This document shows positions 1 to 8,565 of a DNA stretch of 64,000 nucleotides, in pieces. This DNA comes from Variovorax sp. OK212 (GTDB lineage: Bacteria; Pseudomonadota; Gammaproteobacteria; Burkholderiales; Burkholderiaceae_C), in contig NZ_FOLP01000022.1 in NCBI RefSeq assembly GCF_900112425.1, forward strand, positions 1 to 64,000, in the 5' to 3' direction. The translations under genes were made by a program, and so were the position numbers. The notes beneath the pieces were generated by a model. It was given only the letters and a program-made list of their open reading frames with translations. It had not been told where the DNA came from and did not search any database. Positions within the stretch are counted from its first letter, which is position 1, and each line of letters begins with the position of its first letter.

Positions 1-178
1 CTGAGGCAAACTATTACCGGCAACTCGCCAGTCAGACCGCCACGATGGCGGCATGACTTAAACCAACCGGCCTCCATGAAAGCCGGGGCGATTCAAGACA
101 GCGTGCTAGCTTGCAAGGCGAGTCGAGGAGCGAACCTTATGCCCGACTTGGTGCGGCGCAGATTTGTTTGCTGAACAA
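1..178. other. window edge, no complete gene
   Basis: No complete gene is visible. The third forward frame is open from the window edge to a TGA ending at base 55 and reads EANYYRQLASQTATMAA. This could be the last residues of a gene that begins outside the window, but it is too short to identify. Confidence 0.3.
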
Positions 179-607
179 TCATCTAAGCAGCTTCAAATTT
201 CCCACGATCTTGTTAATTGACTTGCGATGGCCGGCAAGGCCGATTGCCAGATATCCCAAACGTTCGGGCATCACATCCGCCATGACTCGGCGGAATTCTT
301 CGTAATCGACGGTCGTTTGACCTTCGAGGGGAAACACGACGACGTCGCAATTCGCGGCCGCGGATGCCTTCTCACTTATTGCGATTAACTCGCCGGGCGA
401 AGCACCGAGGATAGAAATGCCCGTAAAAATCACTCCAGGATAGGACGTTCCTGTTCCATCCTGAAATTTCTCACCAACCAGAGCCGGATGCCTCTGCCCC
501 AGAGTAAATGCGACAACGGCCGCAGCGTTGGCCGCCTTTCCAATCGGCAGTTCGTTATTAATGATGATGACACTTCGCTCGGGCGTTGCTCCGAATGCTT
601 CAAGCAT
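179..607 (-). CDS. DUF2000 family protein
   Basis: The product has 142 residues and matches the DUF2000 family, small cytoplasmic proteins with a peptidyl-tRNA hydrolase II-like fold and no settled function. The recognisable part is the N-terminal strand followed by the LPIGKAANAAA stretch (about residues 20-30), which is typical of the family. The ATG at 607 was chosen because the homologous part begins right after it and an AGG lies upstream; a longer frame runs to 667. It is divergent from the Lrp/AsnC gene at 851, and an Lrp-type regulator beside a DUF2000 gene suggests control by its neighbour. Family call fairly safe, role unknown. Confidence 0.75.
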   Translation of the reverse strand: MLEAFGATPERSVIIINNELPIGKAANAAAVVAFTLGQRHPALVGEKFQDGTGTSYPGVIFTGISILGASPGELIAISEKASAAANCDVVVFPLEGQTTVDYEEFRRVMADVMPERLGYLAIGLAGHRKSINKIVGNLKLLR

Positions 608-850
608 GAATAGACCTTGGTGAATTCTGGAATAGGCAGGGACCGCATGTCGATGCTCGGGGGGCATTCAGCGCGTTGTCGATGATGGGCCGTAGGGTGT
701 CGAAGAGAACGCTACACCTGCAAGCGCTGATCTGACGCGGCTAGCGGCTACACCTGTATCCCCGTTAGATTTGGATGTAAGTACAGAATCGTTTCTCGTA
801 GGATGACGCTTCGAAGTAATTTTATTGAGCAACCGATTGAAGGAACGGCC

Positions 851-1342
851 ATGAGCGAAGATACGAAACCTGTTCGGCGCATTCGGGACCATGAGGGTCA
901 GGTGGACGCCACCGACAAAAAATTGTTAGGCCTTCTGGCGCAGAACGCGGAACTTGGCTATGCGGAACTGGGCGAGAAAACTCACCTTTCTGCCCCCGCA
1001 GTGCATGAGCGCGTCAAGCGACTCAAGCGCAATGGTGTGATTCGGGCGACTGTGGCATTGCTTAATGGCTCAAAGATCGGAAGGAGTCTCTTGGCGTTCG
1101 TGCATCTTGAAACGAGCAACTGGGAGACAACTCGGCGGGTACTCGATATGTCTGCATTCCCTGAAATCGAAGAAATACACACGGTGGCCGGCGATACAGC
1201 CATGATCTTGAAGGTGCGCACTGAGAGCCCAGCAGCCCTTGAGGATCTTCTAAGCAAATTCCATCAATTGGACGGATTCAAGGGCGTGAGAACCTTCATC
1301 GCCCTAGGGACCTACCTCGAACGTGGTCCTCTACCCAAGTAA
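851..1342 (+). CDS. Lrp/AsnC family transcriptional regulator
   Basis: The 163-residue product has the standard Lrp/AsnC layout: a winged HTH over about residues 18-75 (core DATDKKLLGLLAQNAEL and the recognition helix near SAPAVHERVKRLKRNGVI) and a C-terminal RAM ligand-binding domain to the end. Such proteins are octameric DNA-binding regulators that respond to amino acids or related small molecules. The ATG at 851 follows GAAGGA and fits the family start better than the in-frame ATG at 803. It is transcribed away from the DUF2000 gene at 607, and the 243-bp intergenic region should hold the operator for both. The effector is not predictable. Confidence 0.88.
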   Translation: MSEDTKPVRRIRDHEGQVDATDKKLLGLLAQNAELGYAELGEKTHLSAPAVHERVKRLKRNGVIRATVALLNGSKIGRSLLAFVHLETSNWETTRRVLDMSAFPEIEEIHTVAGDTAMILKVRTESPAALEDLLSKFHQLDGFKGVRTFIALGTYLERGPLPK

Positions 1343-1726
1343 CTTGACACGCTGAGCACTTGAGTTCCCGGTCTTCTACAAAGGAGAGTCGTGCTGCCGG
1401 CCAAGCTTCCACGCCATACAGTCGCTACGCATCATTGTGGCGATCTGCTGGCCCAGCTGCTATTCACTCAGCGAAGGCTGCGGCACCCGTTCGAATCCGC
1501 CGTCGCCAGCATGCGCAATGCCCTCTCGCCAGCATAATCGAGCGCTCGTAGGCCGGCCATGCTCCTTCGGGAACTCGAGTATCCATTCGTTCGAAACACG
1601 AGGAAATTCCTGTGTTGACGGCGGCTTCGCCTCACCCGTGCCGCGGCGGGTCGACAATGACCACCATGCAGCGTTCGGCCGCGCGGCCAAAGTGCAATTA
1701 ATAGCGTAAGCTCGTCAATCAAAAAA
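1343..1726. other. intergenic region without a supported gene
   Basis: Several short open frames on both strands cross this stretch, but none has a convincing ribosome binding site, family match or conserved start. It separates the Lrp gene from the 34-bp promoter box at 1727. It may contain decayed coding sequence. Confidence 0.5.
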
Positions 1727-1760
1727 TCTTATCGATCTGTAGGCATCCTGTATTGGACGC
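1727..1760 (+). promoter_or_regulatory. 34-bp promoter/operator box, copy 1
   Basis: The block starts with TCTTATCGATCT and ends with GTATTGGACGC, separated by 11 variable bases. The same two cores at the same spacing occur at 4952-4985. Both copies sit 30-45 bp before the first gene of an operon encoding a hydroxypyruvate-isomerase-like protein and a Bug receptor. ATCGAT is a palindrome and may be half of a LysR operator; the LysR gene at 3870 lies between the two copies. Direct observation for the repeat, inference for the function. Confidence 0.6.
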
Positions 1761-1790
1761 TTCAGGGATCACCAGTTCCAATGCGGCATT

Positions 1791-2600
1791 ATGGAAACAC
1801 CGCTGATTGCCGCCAGCCTAAGATGGTTGTTCACTGAATGGCCGCTGGCCGAACGCTTCAGCGCGGCTGCAGCCTGCGGCTTCCGAGCGGTGGACTTGAG
1901 CATTCCCTATGAACTGCCCTTGCCGGAACTGCGCGAGTCGCTACTCCAGCATGACCTGCGCTTTCTCTACTTGCTAGCCGCGCCAGGCGACTGGGATGCC
2001 GGCGATCGCGGTTTGGCCACAGTGCCCGGGAGACAGGAAGAATTTCGAGCTGGCATGCATGAAGCGATTCGATATGCATCAGGACTCGGCCGCCCGTTGA
2101 TTCATCCACCCGCCGGCAACGTGCCCGAGGGTGCTGACCCCGCAGAATGCGCGCATGTGCTGGTTGAGAACCTGCGCTGGGCCTGCATGCAAGCCTCCGA
2201 GCACGGCCTGCGGCTGGTGCTGGAGCCGGTATGTCAACGTGACTTCCCGAGATACCCGATCAACACTGTGAGCCAAGTGATCGATCTCACCAAGCGAATC
2301 GGAGCGGCAAATCTAGGCATCGTGCTGGATTTCCATCACGCGCAGTGGCAGCACGGGCACGACATGGCGCAAGTGCATGCCGAGCTGCGCCACGCAATGC
2401 CATTGCTGTGGTACGTGCAGATTGCCTTTGCGCCGGATCGCCTGGGTCCCGACGAATCGGGCCACGACGTACACGCCACCATCGCCGAGGCGCAGCGTCT
2501 CGGTTACCGAGGCGCATTCAGTTGCGAGTACCGGCCTGCCGGCAACTCGCAAGCGAGCCTGCGTTGGGCGAATCGTTATGGCATACGTGGCACCACGTGA
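1791..2600 (+). CDS. hydroxypyruvate isomerase-like TIM barrel protein
   Basis: The 269-residue product is a single xylose-isomerase-like TIM barrel of the Hyi/sugar phosphate isomerase-epimerase superfamily. The metal-site residues expected for Hyi are visible: Glu145 (LVLEP), Asp180 with His182 (LDFHHAQ), Gln210 (YVQIAFAPDR) and Glu246 (CEYRP). The GDWDAGDRGLA loop near residue 66 is also typical. A cytoplasmic 2-keto acid or keto-sugar isomerase is likely, but the true substrate is open. It is the first gene after the box at 1727 and is followed 20 bp later by a Bug receptor gene. A homologue sits at 7771 in the neighbouring operon. Confidence 0.8.
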   Translation: METPLIAASLRWLFTEWPLAERFSAAAACGFRAVDLSIPYELPLPELRESLLQHDLRFLYLLAAPGDWDAGDRGLATVPGRQEEFRAGMHEAIRYASGLGRPLIHPPAGNVPEGADPAECAHVLVENLRWACMQASEHGLRLVLEPVCQRDFPRYPINTVSQVIDLTKRIGAANLGIVLDFHHAQWQHGHDMAQVHAELRHAMPLLWYVQIAFAPDRLGPDESGHDVHATIAEAQRLGYRGAFSCEYRPAGNSQASLRWANRYGIRGTT

Positions 2601-2620
2601 CCGCAAGAGGAGACACAACT

Positions 2621-3595
2621 TTGACTTGGCTACATCGCCGCTCCCTGCTGTCATTGGGCTTGGCATGGGCCACGGGCGCACGCGCCCAGTTCACCGCCGG
2701 GGACAGCCCTATCAGATTGATCGTGCCTTACAGCGCCGGGGGCTCGCTCGATACCATCGGTCGTTCCGTTGCTGAAGGCATGGGCCGTGCCCTGGGCGTA
2801 CCGATGATCGTAGACAACCGTACCGGTGCCTCGGGAGCGATCGGCGCGGCAACAGCTGCGCGTGCTGTTCCCGATGGCCGCACGCTCCTCCTTGGCGGAT
2901 CCAGCACACATGCGGTACTGCCGGCGGCATCACCCAAACTACCCTACGACGCGGTCGCCGACTTCACCCCGATTTCGATGATCGCCGAGGTGGAAAACGC
3001 GCTGGTCGTCGGCCCGACGCTGCCCGTCAACAGCGTGTCCGAGCTGGTGGCCTACTGCAAGGCGCGGCCCGGGCAACTGGCTTTCGGTTCCTCGGGCGCG
3101 GGCGGCATCACACACCTGGCTGGTGAGCTGTTCAAGATCGCTGCTGGCGTGGACGCGATCCACGTGCCCTACAAGGCGAACTCCGAAGTGGACCTGGCCC
3201 TGCTGAGCGGGCAACTCCAGTTCGCATTCGCCACGCTCGCTACGGCCATCCCGCACATACGGGCTGGCCGCATGCGTGCCCTCGCGTTGGCCAGCGCGCA
3301 GCGCTCAGCCTTCCTGCCAGCGTTGCCAACCACGTCCGAAGCTGGCTTTCCGAGCATCATTGCAGTGTCTTGGGCAGCCTTGTACGGACCGGCGAAAATG
3401 GACAGCGCACACATCACGCGGCTAAATGCGGCAGTCCAGACCTCGCTGAAGCGCCCTGAGTTGAAGACGCGGTTCAACGCAATTGTTACTCGCGCGCTGG
3501 GAAGCACGCCGGAGGAACTGACCGAGTATCAGAAGCGCGACCATGCGCGCTGGAGCCGTGTGGTCCAGGCTGCTGGCATCAAGCTAGAAAGCTGA
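2621..3595 (+). CDS. Bug/TctC family solute-binding protein (1)
   Basis: The 324-residue product is a periplasmic receptor of the tripartite tricarboxylate transporter (Bug) family. It has an N-terminal signal peptide with a twin-arginine-like RRSLLSLGLA start, then IRLIVPYSAGGSLDT, the VDNRTGASGAIG loop and the HVPYK motif of the ligand cleft. The start is a TTG at 2621 preceded by AGAGGAG; no ATG lies near the signal peptide in this frame. It follows the TIM-barrel gene by 20 bp, so it probably delivers the substrate of that pathway. Its closest relative here is the Bug gene at 6761. No TctA or TctB membrane partner is encoded in the window. Confidence 0.9.
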   Translation: MTWLHRRSLLSLGLAWATGARAQFTAGDSPIRLIVPYSAGGSLDTIGRSVAEGMGRALGVPMIVDNRTGASGAIGAATAARAVPDGRTLLLGGSSTHAVLPAASPKLPYDAVADFTPISMIAEVENALVVGPTLPVNSVSELVAYCKARPGQLAFGSSGAGGITHLAGELFKIAAGVDAIHVPYKANSEVDLALLSGQLQFAFATLATAIPHIRAGRMRALALASAQRSAFLPALPTTSEAGFPSIIAVSWAALYGPAKMDSAHITRLNAAVQTSLKRPELKTRFNAIVTRALGSTPEELTEYQKRDHARWSRVVQAAGIKLES

Positions 3596-3869
3596 GCCAT
3601 GCTTCGGTCTAAAGTCGACTTGCGACGGCCCTAGCCTGAACTCTCTGCCCATCTGATCTATCTGCCTCAGCATCAAGCGGCGAAAGCCGGTCGCCGGACA
3701 GGCAGGCATCACCTTTGCCCGCGGCAGAAACGGGCCGTCCGGCATACTCCCATTCTTTGATTCGATCGCAGCGGAGATCGAGTGGTGCAGCCCGCTCGTA
3801 ACCGGGGATAGCCCGATCCAATTAACGGGCTTAAAGTCAGCGAGGATTGACGAGCAACCTTTCATCATC

Positions 3870-4856
3870 ATGAACCTACGCCGCCTTCGCTATTTCGTCG
3901 TGGTGGCAGAGGAACTGCACTTCGGACGCGCCGCGCAGCGCCTGCATGTCGCCCAACCCGCGCTCACGCAGAACGTTCAGGCGCTCGAGGCTGAGTTCAA
4001 CGTGGAGTTGCTAGCTCGGTCAAGCCGTCGCGTCGAACTCACCGAGGCCGGCGCAGTCCTGTTCGTGGAAGCGCAGCGGTTGCTCGAAATGGCGGACCAG
4101 GTTCGCCACCGAATGCATGCGTTCGTGCTCGGACGCGAGGGCACCCTGCGGTTGAACTTCGCCCGATCGGCTGCCGGCGGTGCCTCGAGCGAGATCGTGG
4201 AAACGCTGCGCAGCGAAGCCCCTGCGCTGCAATTGCAGATCAACTCTCAATACACGGCCAAGAGCATCGAGGATTTGCTCGACGGCAAACTCGACGCGGC
4301 CTTCGTGCGCGCACCGCTGGAGCTGGCGGACCCCGCTGCCCAGCAGTTGCAGGTGCTGCCGATCGGCAGCGAGGCTCTCGTTGTTGGACTGCCGCGAACC
4401 CATCGGCTGACGCGGCGACAACGCATCCGTACCGCGGATCTCGTCGATGAACCGATCGTGACGGGATCGCCGGATCGGGCGCCAGGCTTCTACCGCATGA
4501 TGTTCGGCCAGATCTGGGGCGACCGTTCCCCGCGGATCGTCCTTCACGAGCCTGACGAGGAACACATGCTGCGCGCCGTTGCAGCGGGAACTGGCCTCAC
4601 AATTCTTACCGAGTCACGCGCAAAAGCAATCCAGGTACAAGGCGTCGCCATCCGCCGGTTTGCGGCACCGGAGCCGCGTGCAGGGTTGGCGCTGGTGTGG
4701 TCGGCAAGTAATTCCAGCACGGCCCTGGCCATGCTGGTCGATGTCGCACAACGGTTCGTCTCGCAGCACGAGCTCGATGCGACAACAAGCGCCGGCATAC
4801 CATCGCAGCCGGCTTGGGACCGCGCACCTTCCGCTTCGGACCGGCCCTCCTCCTGA
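3870..4856 (+). CDS. LysR family transcriptional regulator
   Basis: The 328-residue product begins with a canonical LysR winged HTH (residues 1-60: LRRLRYFVVVAEELHFGRAA, then PALTQNVQALE) and continues into a two-lobed periplasmic-binding-protein-like effector domain to about residue 295. The last 25-30 residues are a low-complexity tail. It lies on the same strand between two operons that carry identical 34-bp boxes (1727 and 4952) and is the best candidate to bind them. The 274 bases upstream (3596-3869) hold no gene and must contain its own promoter. The ligand is unknown; by analogy it would be an intermediate of the flanking pathway. Confidence 0.9.
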   Translation: MNLRRLRYFVVVAEELHFGRAAQRLHVAQPALTQNVQALEAEFNVELLARSSRRVELTEAGAVLFVEAQRLLEMADQVRHRMHAFVLGREGTLRLNFARSAAGGASSEIVETLRSEAPALQLQINSQYTAKSIEDLLDGKLDAAFVRAPLELADPAAQQLQVLPIGSEALVVGLPRTHRLTRRQRIRTADLVDEPIVTGSPDRAPGFYRMMFGQIWGDRSPRIVLHEPDEEHMLRAVAAGTGLTILTESRAKAIQVQGVAIRRFAAPEPRAGLALVWSASNSSTALAMLVDVAQRFVSQHELDATTSAGIPSQPAWDRAPSASDRPSS

Positions 4857-4951
4857 CCTCGCTGCTGCCGGCAAGCTGCACGCCCCCGTGCGAGCTCTAC
4901 AGCGCCCGAGCGCAGTGGAAAGACGCGCCCGCGGCGACATCGATCGAATTC

Positions 4952-4985
4952 TCTTATCGATCTAGCGCGCAACAGTATTGGACGC
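4952..4985 (+). promoter_or_regulatory. 34-bp promoter/operator box, copy 2
   Basis: Second copy of the block at 1727-1760: both end cores match exactly (12 and 11 bases) and the spacing is identical, while the central 11 bases differ. It lies 42 bp before the small leader frame at 5028 and heads the operon running to about 11844. It is probably bound by the LysR protein encoded just upstream. Confidence 0.6.
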
Positions 4986-5027
4986 AACCTGCGTCAGCCT
5001 CTTCTAATGAGCCGCAGGAGACAAACC

Positions 5028-5177
5028 ATGTTCGATATCCCACCTGCGACGGATGACCTCATCGCCTCGCTGCCGTCCGCGCAGTTCGCCGGCTTCGCAC
5101 GGGCCGAGTCCGCAAGATGGACACGCATCGCGCTACGCACGGATTCATGCGGAATAAACACGGGGCGAGCACGATGA
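5028..5177 (+). CDS. 49-codon leader ORF overlapping the decarboxylase gene
   Basis: An ATG at 5028 follows GCAGGAG and opens a 49-residue frame. Its TGA overlaps the ATG of the next gene (ATGA at 5174-5177), so it could couple translation. Residues 18-31 (SAQFAGFARAESAR and the following WTRI) resemble the C-terminal end of Bug receptors, so the frame may be the remnant of a lost Bug gene now serving as a leader. No domain can be assigned. Whether the peptide itself matters is unknown. Confidence 0.4.
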   Translation: MFDIPPATDDLIASLPSAQFAGFARAESARWTRIALRTDSCGINTGRAR

Positions 5178-6721
5178 ACGGTGCAACGAGCCTAGTGAAA
5201 ACGCTGTTGGCCTCGGGTGTCGACACCTGCTTTGCCAACCCGGGAACGAGCGAGATGCACTTCGTCGCGGCGTTGGACACCGTGCCCGGCATGCAATGCG
5301 TGCTCGGCCTACAAGAGAACGTCGTGACGGGCATGGCCGACGGCTATTTTCGCATCGCGCGCAAGCCGGCCTGCACGCTGCTGCACTGCGGCCCGGGTTT
5401 CGCCAACGGCATGGCCAACCTGCACAACGCGCGCCGAGCCCGCAGCGGCATCGTCAACATCGTGGGCGACCAGGCGACCTTTCACCGCCCCCTCGACGCA
5501 CCACTGACTTCCGATACGGCGGGCATGGCGCAGACCGTCTCGGCCTGGGTGCGCACCAGCGCGCGGGCGGCGGAGCTCGGCAGCGATGCCGTCGAGGCGG
5601 TCGCAGCCGCACGTGCCTTCGCCGGTCAGATCGCCACGCTGATCCTGCCCGCTGACGTGTCCTGGGGAGAGGGCGGCGAGGTCGGCACGGCGAAAGAGCC
5701 GCCCGCGTCGCCACCGATCGACCCCTCGGCCGTCGAAGGCGCGGCCCGCATGCTGCGCGGGCGGGACGACGTGCTGCTGCTTTTGGCCGGCGAAGCCGTG
5801 CTGGGCGAAGCGCAGCGCCTGGCCTGGCGCATCGCAAAGGCGACGGGCGCCATGCTGATGGCCGATTTCGTGAACGCACGCCTGGAGCGGGGGCGCGGCC
5901 GCCTGCCGATCGAGCGGGTGCCTTACGCACGGGACGAGGCGCTGGCGGCGCTCGGGCGTTTTCGGCAAATCGTGCTGGTGAACGCGCGCCCGCCAGTCAC
6001 CTTCTTCGGGTATCCCGGCGTGTCGTCGCTGCAGTACGAGCCGGGCACTCAGTTCCACGTGCTGTCGCGGCCGGACCAGGATGCGCAGGAAGCACTGCGG
6101 GCGCTTGCTCTGGCGTTGGATGTGCCGGATGCCGAGATGCCCGATGCCGGACAGCGGCCAGAACCCGCACGCGGTGTGCCTTCGCCCGAAGGCCTGGCGC
6201 AGACGCTGGCCGCGCTGATGCCCGAGGACGCCATCGTCTCCGAGGAAAGCGCCACTTACGGCCGCCACTTCTACCGCTTCACCCACAGCGCGCCCGCGCA
6301 TGACTGGCTGCACCTCACCGGCGGTGCCATCGGCGATGGCATGCCCGTAGCCACGGGAGCCGCATTGGCGGCGGGCAGACAACGTCGCGTGATCAGCCTG
6401 CAAGCCGACGGCTCGGGCATGTACACGGTGCAGTCGCTGTGGACCCAGGCCCGGGAGCAGCTTCCGGTCACGACCATCATCATCAACAACGGCAAATACA
6501 ACATCCTCATCGGCGAATACCGCAAGGTCGGTGCCGGGGCCACGCCGGGCACCACCGCCATGTCCATGCTGGACCTGGGCAATCCGTCGCTGAACTGGGT
6601 CAGCCTAGCCAACGGCATGGGTGTGGAGGCCGCCAGGGCGACCACGCTCGAGCAATGTGCCGACCTCATGCGCGCCAGCTTTACCCGCCGCGGTCCGTTC
6701 CTGATCGAACTCATGGTGTGA
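5174..6721 (+). CDS. ThDP-dependent decarboxylase / acetolactate synthase-like protein
   Basis: The 515-residue product has the three-domain layout of the ThDP enzymes related to acetolactate synthase and benzoylformate decarboxylase. It shows an N-terminal PYR domain with catalytic Glu48 (LGLQENVVTGMADGY), a degenerate middle domain, and a C-terminal PP domain with the ThDP-Mg motif from QADGSG to IIINN, where the usual first Gly of GDG is Ala. The start at 5174 fits the family start MNGA...; an upstream in-frame ATG at 5117 would add 19 unlike residues. It is cytoplasmic and probably decarboxylates or ligates a 2-oxo acid. The isomerase-like and dehydrogenase neighbours suit a pathway through 2-oxo acids, substrate unknown. 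Confidence 0.82.
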   Translation: MNGATSLVKTLLASGVDTCFANPGTSEMHFVAALDTVPGMQCVLGLQENVVTGMADGYFRIARKPACTLLHCGPGFANGMANLHNARRARSGIVNIVGDQATFHRPLDAPLTSDTAGMAQTVSAWVRTSARAAELGSDAVEAVAAARAFAGQIATLILPADVSWGEGGEVGTAKEPPASPPIDPSAVEGAARMLRGRDDVLLLLAGEAVLGEAQRLAWRIAKATGAMLMADFVNARLERGRGRLPIERVPYARDEALAALGRFRQIVLVNARPPVTFFGYPGVSSLQYEPGTQFHVLSRPDQDAQEALRALALALDVPDAEMPDAGQRPEPARGVPSPEGLAQTLAALMPEDAIVSEESATYGRHFYRFTHSAPAHDWLHLTGGAIGDGMPVATGAALAAGRQRRVISLQADGSGMYTVQSLWTQAREQLPVTTIIINNGKYNILIGEYRKVGAGATPGTTAMSMLDLGNPSLNWVSLANGMGVEAARATTLEQCADLMRASFTRRGPFLIELMV

Positions 6722-6760
6722 GTTGGCCGATCGCAACTGCAACTTGAACGAAGGAAACGC

Positions 6761-7768
6761 ATGAACATGCTCGACACCAGGTACCGCGGGCCGCGCCCGC
6801 TCAAGCGCCGGACGGTCCTTGCCGCCGGCCTTGGGCTGGCGGCGACGATCGCACACGCCCGCGTTGCTGTGCCCGTGCGCAAGGTGACCGTCATTCTTCC
6901 GTTCGGTCCCGGCGGATCGGCAGATGTGATCGCGCGTGCGCTGGGTGCGGGCATGGCTGAGGAGCTCGGCCTGCCGATCATCATGGACAACCGCCCCGGA
7001 GCGTCGGGCGCCATCGCCGCGTCCGCCGCCGCGCGAGCGCCCAGCGACGGATCGACGCTGTTCTTCGGCGCATCGTCGACCCAATCCGTGCTGCCGAACG
7101 TGCGGACCTCGCTGCCGTTCGATCCAGTGGTCGACTTCACGCCGATCTCGATGGTGGCGGAGGCCGAGAACGCGCTGGTGGTCACGACCTCGCTGCCGGT
7201 GCGATCCGTCGGCGATCTCGTCGCGGATGGCAAGGCGCGCCCCGGAAAGCTGGCCTATGGTTCCTTCGGTGTCGGCAGCATCACCCATCTCGCAGGCGAG
7301 CTTTTCAAGATGTCAGCCGGCGTCGACATGCTGCACGTCCCCTACAAGACCGCGACGGACCAGGATGTGGCATTGATGACCGGCGAACTGCAGTGCGCCT
7401 TCGTCACCCTGGCCGCGTCCATGCCGCACATCCAGGCCGGGAAGATGCGGCCACTGGCCGTCGCCAGCCGACAACGGTCGCCGTTCCTGCCGAACGTGCC
7501 GTCCACGGCCGAGGCGGGTCATCCGGCCGTTGTCGCAGTGTCGTGGGGGGCGCTCTACGCTCCGCGCAAGATGGACCCGGCGCTGGTCGCCACCTTCAAC
7601 GCCGCCGTGCGCGCGGCGCTGGAGCGCTCCGATGTACGGCAGCGCCTGGCCACCATCCACGTGCGGCCGATGGCGAGCTCGCCGCAGGAGCTCGCCGCGT
7701 ACCAGGCGGACGACCGGGCACGCTGGGCAGAGGTGGTCAAGGTCGGCCGCATCCGGCAGGAGGCTTGA
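6761..7768 (+). CDS. Bug/TctC family solute-binding protein (2)
   Basis: The 335-residue product is a periplasmic Bug receptor. A twin-arginine-like KRRTVLAAGLGLAATIAHA signal is followed by the VILPFGPGGSADVIAR strand-loop, the DNRPGASGAIA loop and HVPYK. It is the closest relative of the Bug at 2621: both share DFTPISM.AE.ENALVV and THLAGELFK and keep the same indel pattern. The gene lies 39 bp after the decarboxylase gene and 2 bp before the second TIM-barrel gene. The order (Bug then TIM barrel) is the reverse of the first operon. It presumably binds a carboxylic acid related to the ligand of the first receptor. Confidence 0.92.
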   Translation: MNMLDTRYRGPRPLKRRTVLAAGLGLAATIAHARVAVPVRKVTVILPFGPGGSADVIARALGAGMAEELGLPIIMDNRPGASGAIAASAAARAPSDGSTLFFGASSTQSVLPNVRTSLPFDPVVDFTPISMVAEAENALVVTTSLPVRSVGDLVADGKARPGKLAYGSFGVGSITHLAGELFKMSAGVDMLHVPYKTATDQDVALMTGELQCAFVTLAASMPHIQAGKMRPLAVASRQRSPFLPNVPSTAEAGHPAVVAVSWGALYAPRKMDPALVATFNAAVRAALERSDVRQRLATIHVRPMASSPQELAAYQADDRARWAEVVKVGRIRQEA

Positions 7769-7770
7769 GC

Positions 7771-8565
7771 ATGATCCGGCTCGATCCCAACCTGCGTTGG
7801 TTGTACACCGAACTACCCATGTCCGAGCGTGCCGCTGCTGCGGCGGCCGATGGATTCCGGGGCGTCGAAGTGGCGTTTCCATACGCGGTCGCGGCGCGCG
7901 ACTATCGAGCCAGCCTCGAAGCATCGGGACTGGCCCTCGTACAAATCCTATCGCCCACCGACTGGGACGCGGGTGAGCGCGGGCTGGCGAGCCTGCCCGG
8001 TCGGGAGGACGACTTCCGGACCACGATCCAGGCCGCCGTCGCCTATGCCGTCGACTGCGGCCGGCCCTTGATCCACGTGCCGCTGGGCAACGTGCCCGCC
8101 GGTGCGAAGCGGGCCGACTGCATCGCCATGGCGTGCGAGAACCTGCGCTGGGCTGCCGACGTGGCGGGTGCGCACGGGCTCACGGTCCTCATCGAAGCTT
8201 GCTGCAGGGCGCGGATCGCCGACTACCTGATCCATGCCAACAAGGACGCGGTGGCCCTGATCGAATCCGTGGCGCGCAGCAACCTGAAGCTGTGCTTTGA
8301 CACCTACCACGTGGCGATGGAGGGGAACGCGCTGGCGGAGGATCTCGACATCGCCTGGCCGCACGTCGGGCACGTGCAGATCGGCAACGCGCCGGGGCGC
8401 CACGAGCCAAGAGAGGGCGAGCTGGACTTGCACGCCTTCCTAGAAGGGCTGGAGCGGCGCGGATGGAACGGCTGGGTCGGGCTGGAGTACACGCCGCGCC
8501 GGAATACCACCGACTCGTTGACCTGGGCGCGCGCACTGGGCTTGTTGCCGGAGCGTGTGCAATGA
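7771..8565 (+). CDS. hydroxypyruvate isomerase-like TIM barrel protein (2)
   Basis: The 264-residue product is homologous to the protein at 1791 and keeps the Hyi metal site: Glu142, Asp177 with His180 (CFDTYH), Gln203 (HVQIGNAPGR) and Glu239 (GLEYTP). The LEP motif of the first copy is IEA here. The ATG at 7771 comes two bases after the Bug stop codon and GGAGG lies just upstream. The last bases overlap the next gene by ATGA. It is probably a cytoplasmic isomerase or epimerase acting on a close analogue of the first copy's substrate. Confidence 0.8.
   Translation: MIRLDPNLRWLYTELPMSERAAAAAADGFRGVEVAFPYAVAARDYRASLEASGLALVQILSPTDWDAGERGLASLPGREDDFRTTIQAAVAYAVDCGRPLIHVPLGNVPAGAKRADCIAMACENLRWAADVAGAHGLTVLIEACCRARIADYLIHANKDAVALIESVARSNLKLCFDTYHVAMEGNALAEDLDIAWPHVGHVQIGNAPGRHEPREGELDLHAFLEGLERRGWNGWVGLEYTPRRNTTDSLTWARALGLLPERVQ

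Noticed and set aside
1360..1722. Several overlapping open frames of 60-90 codons on both strands before the first 34-bp box
   Set aside because: None has a good ribosome binding site or family match, and in GC-rich DNA such frames arise by chance.
5309..6403. A 364-codon frame on the minus strand opposite the ThDP enzyme gene
   Set aside because: It lies fully inside a well-supported gene on the other strand and has the Arg/Gly/His-rich composition of an antisense shadow.
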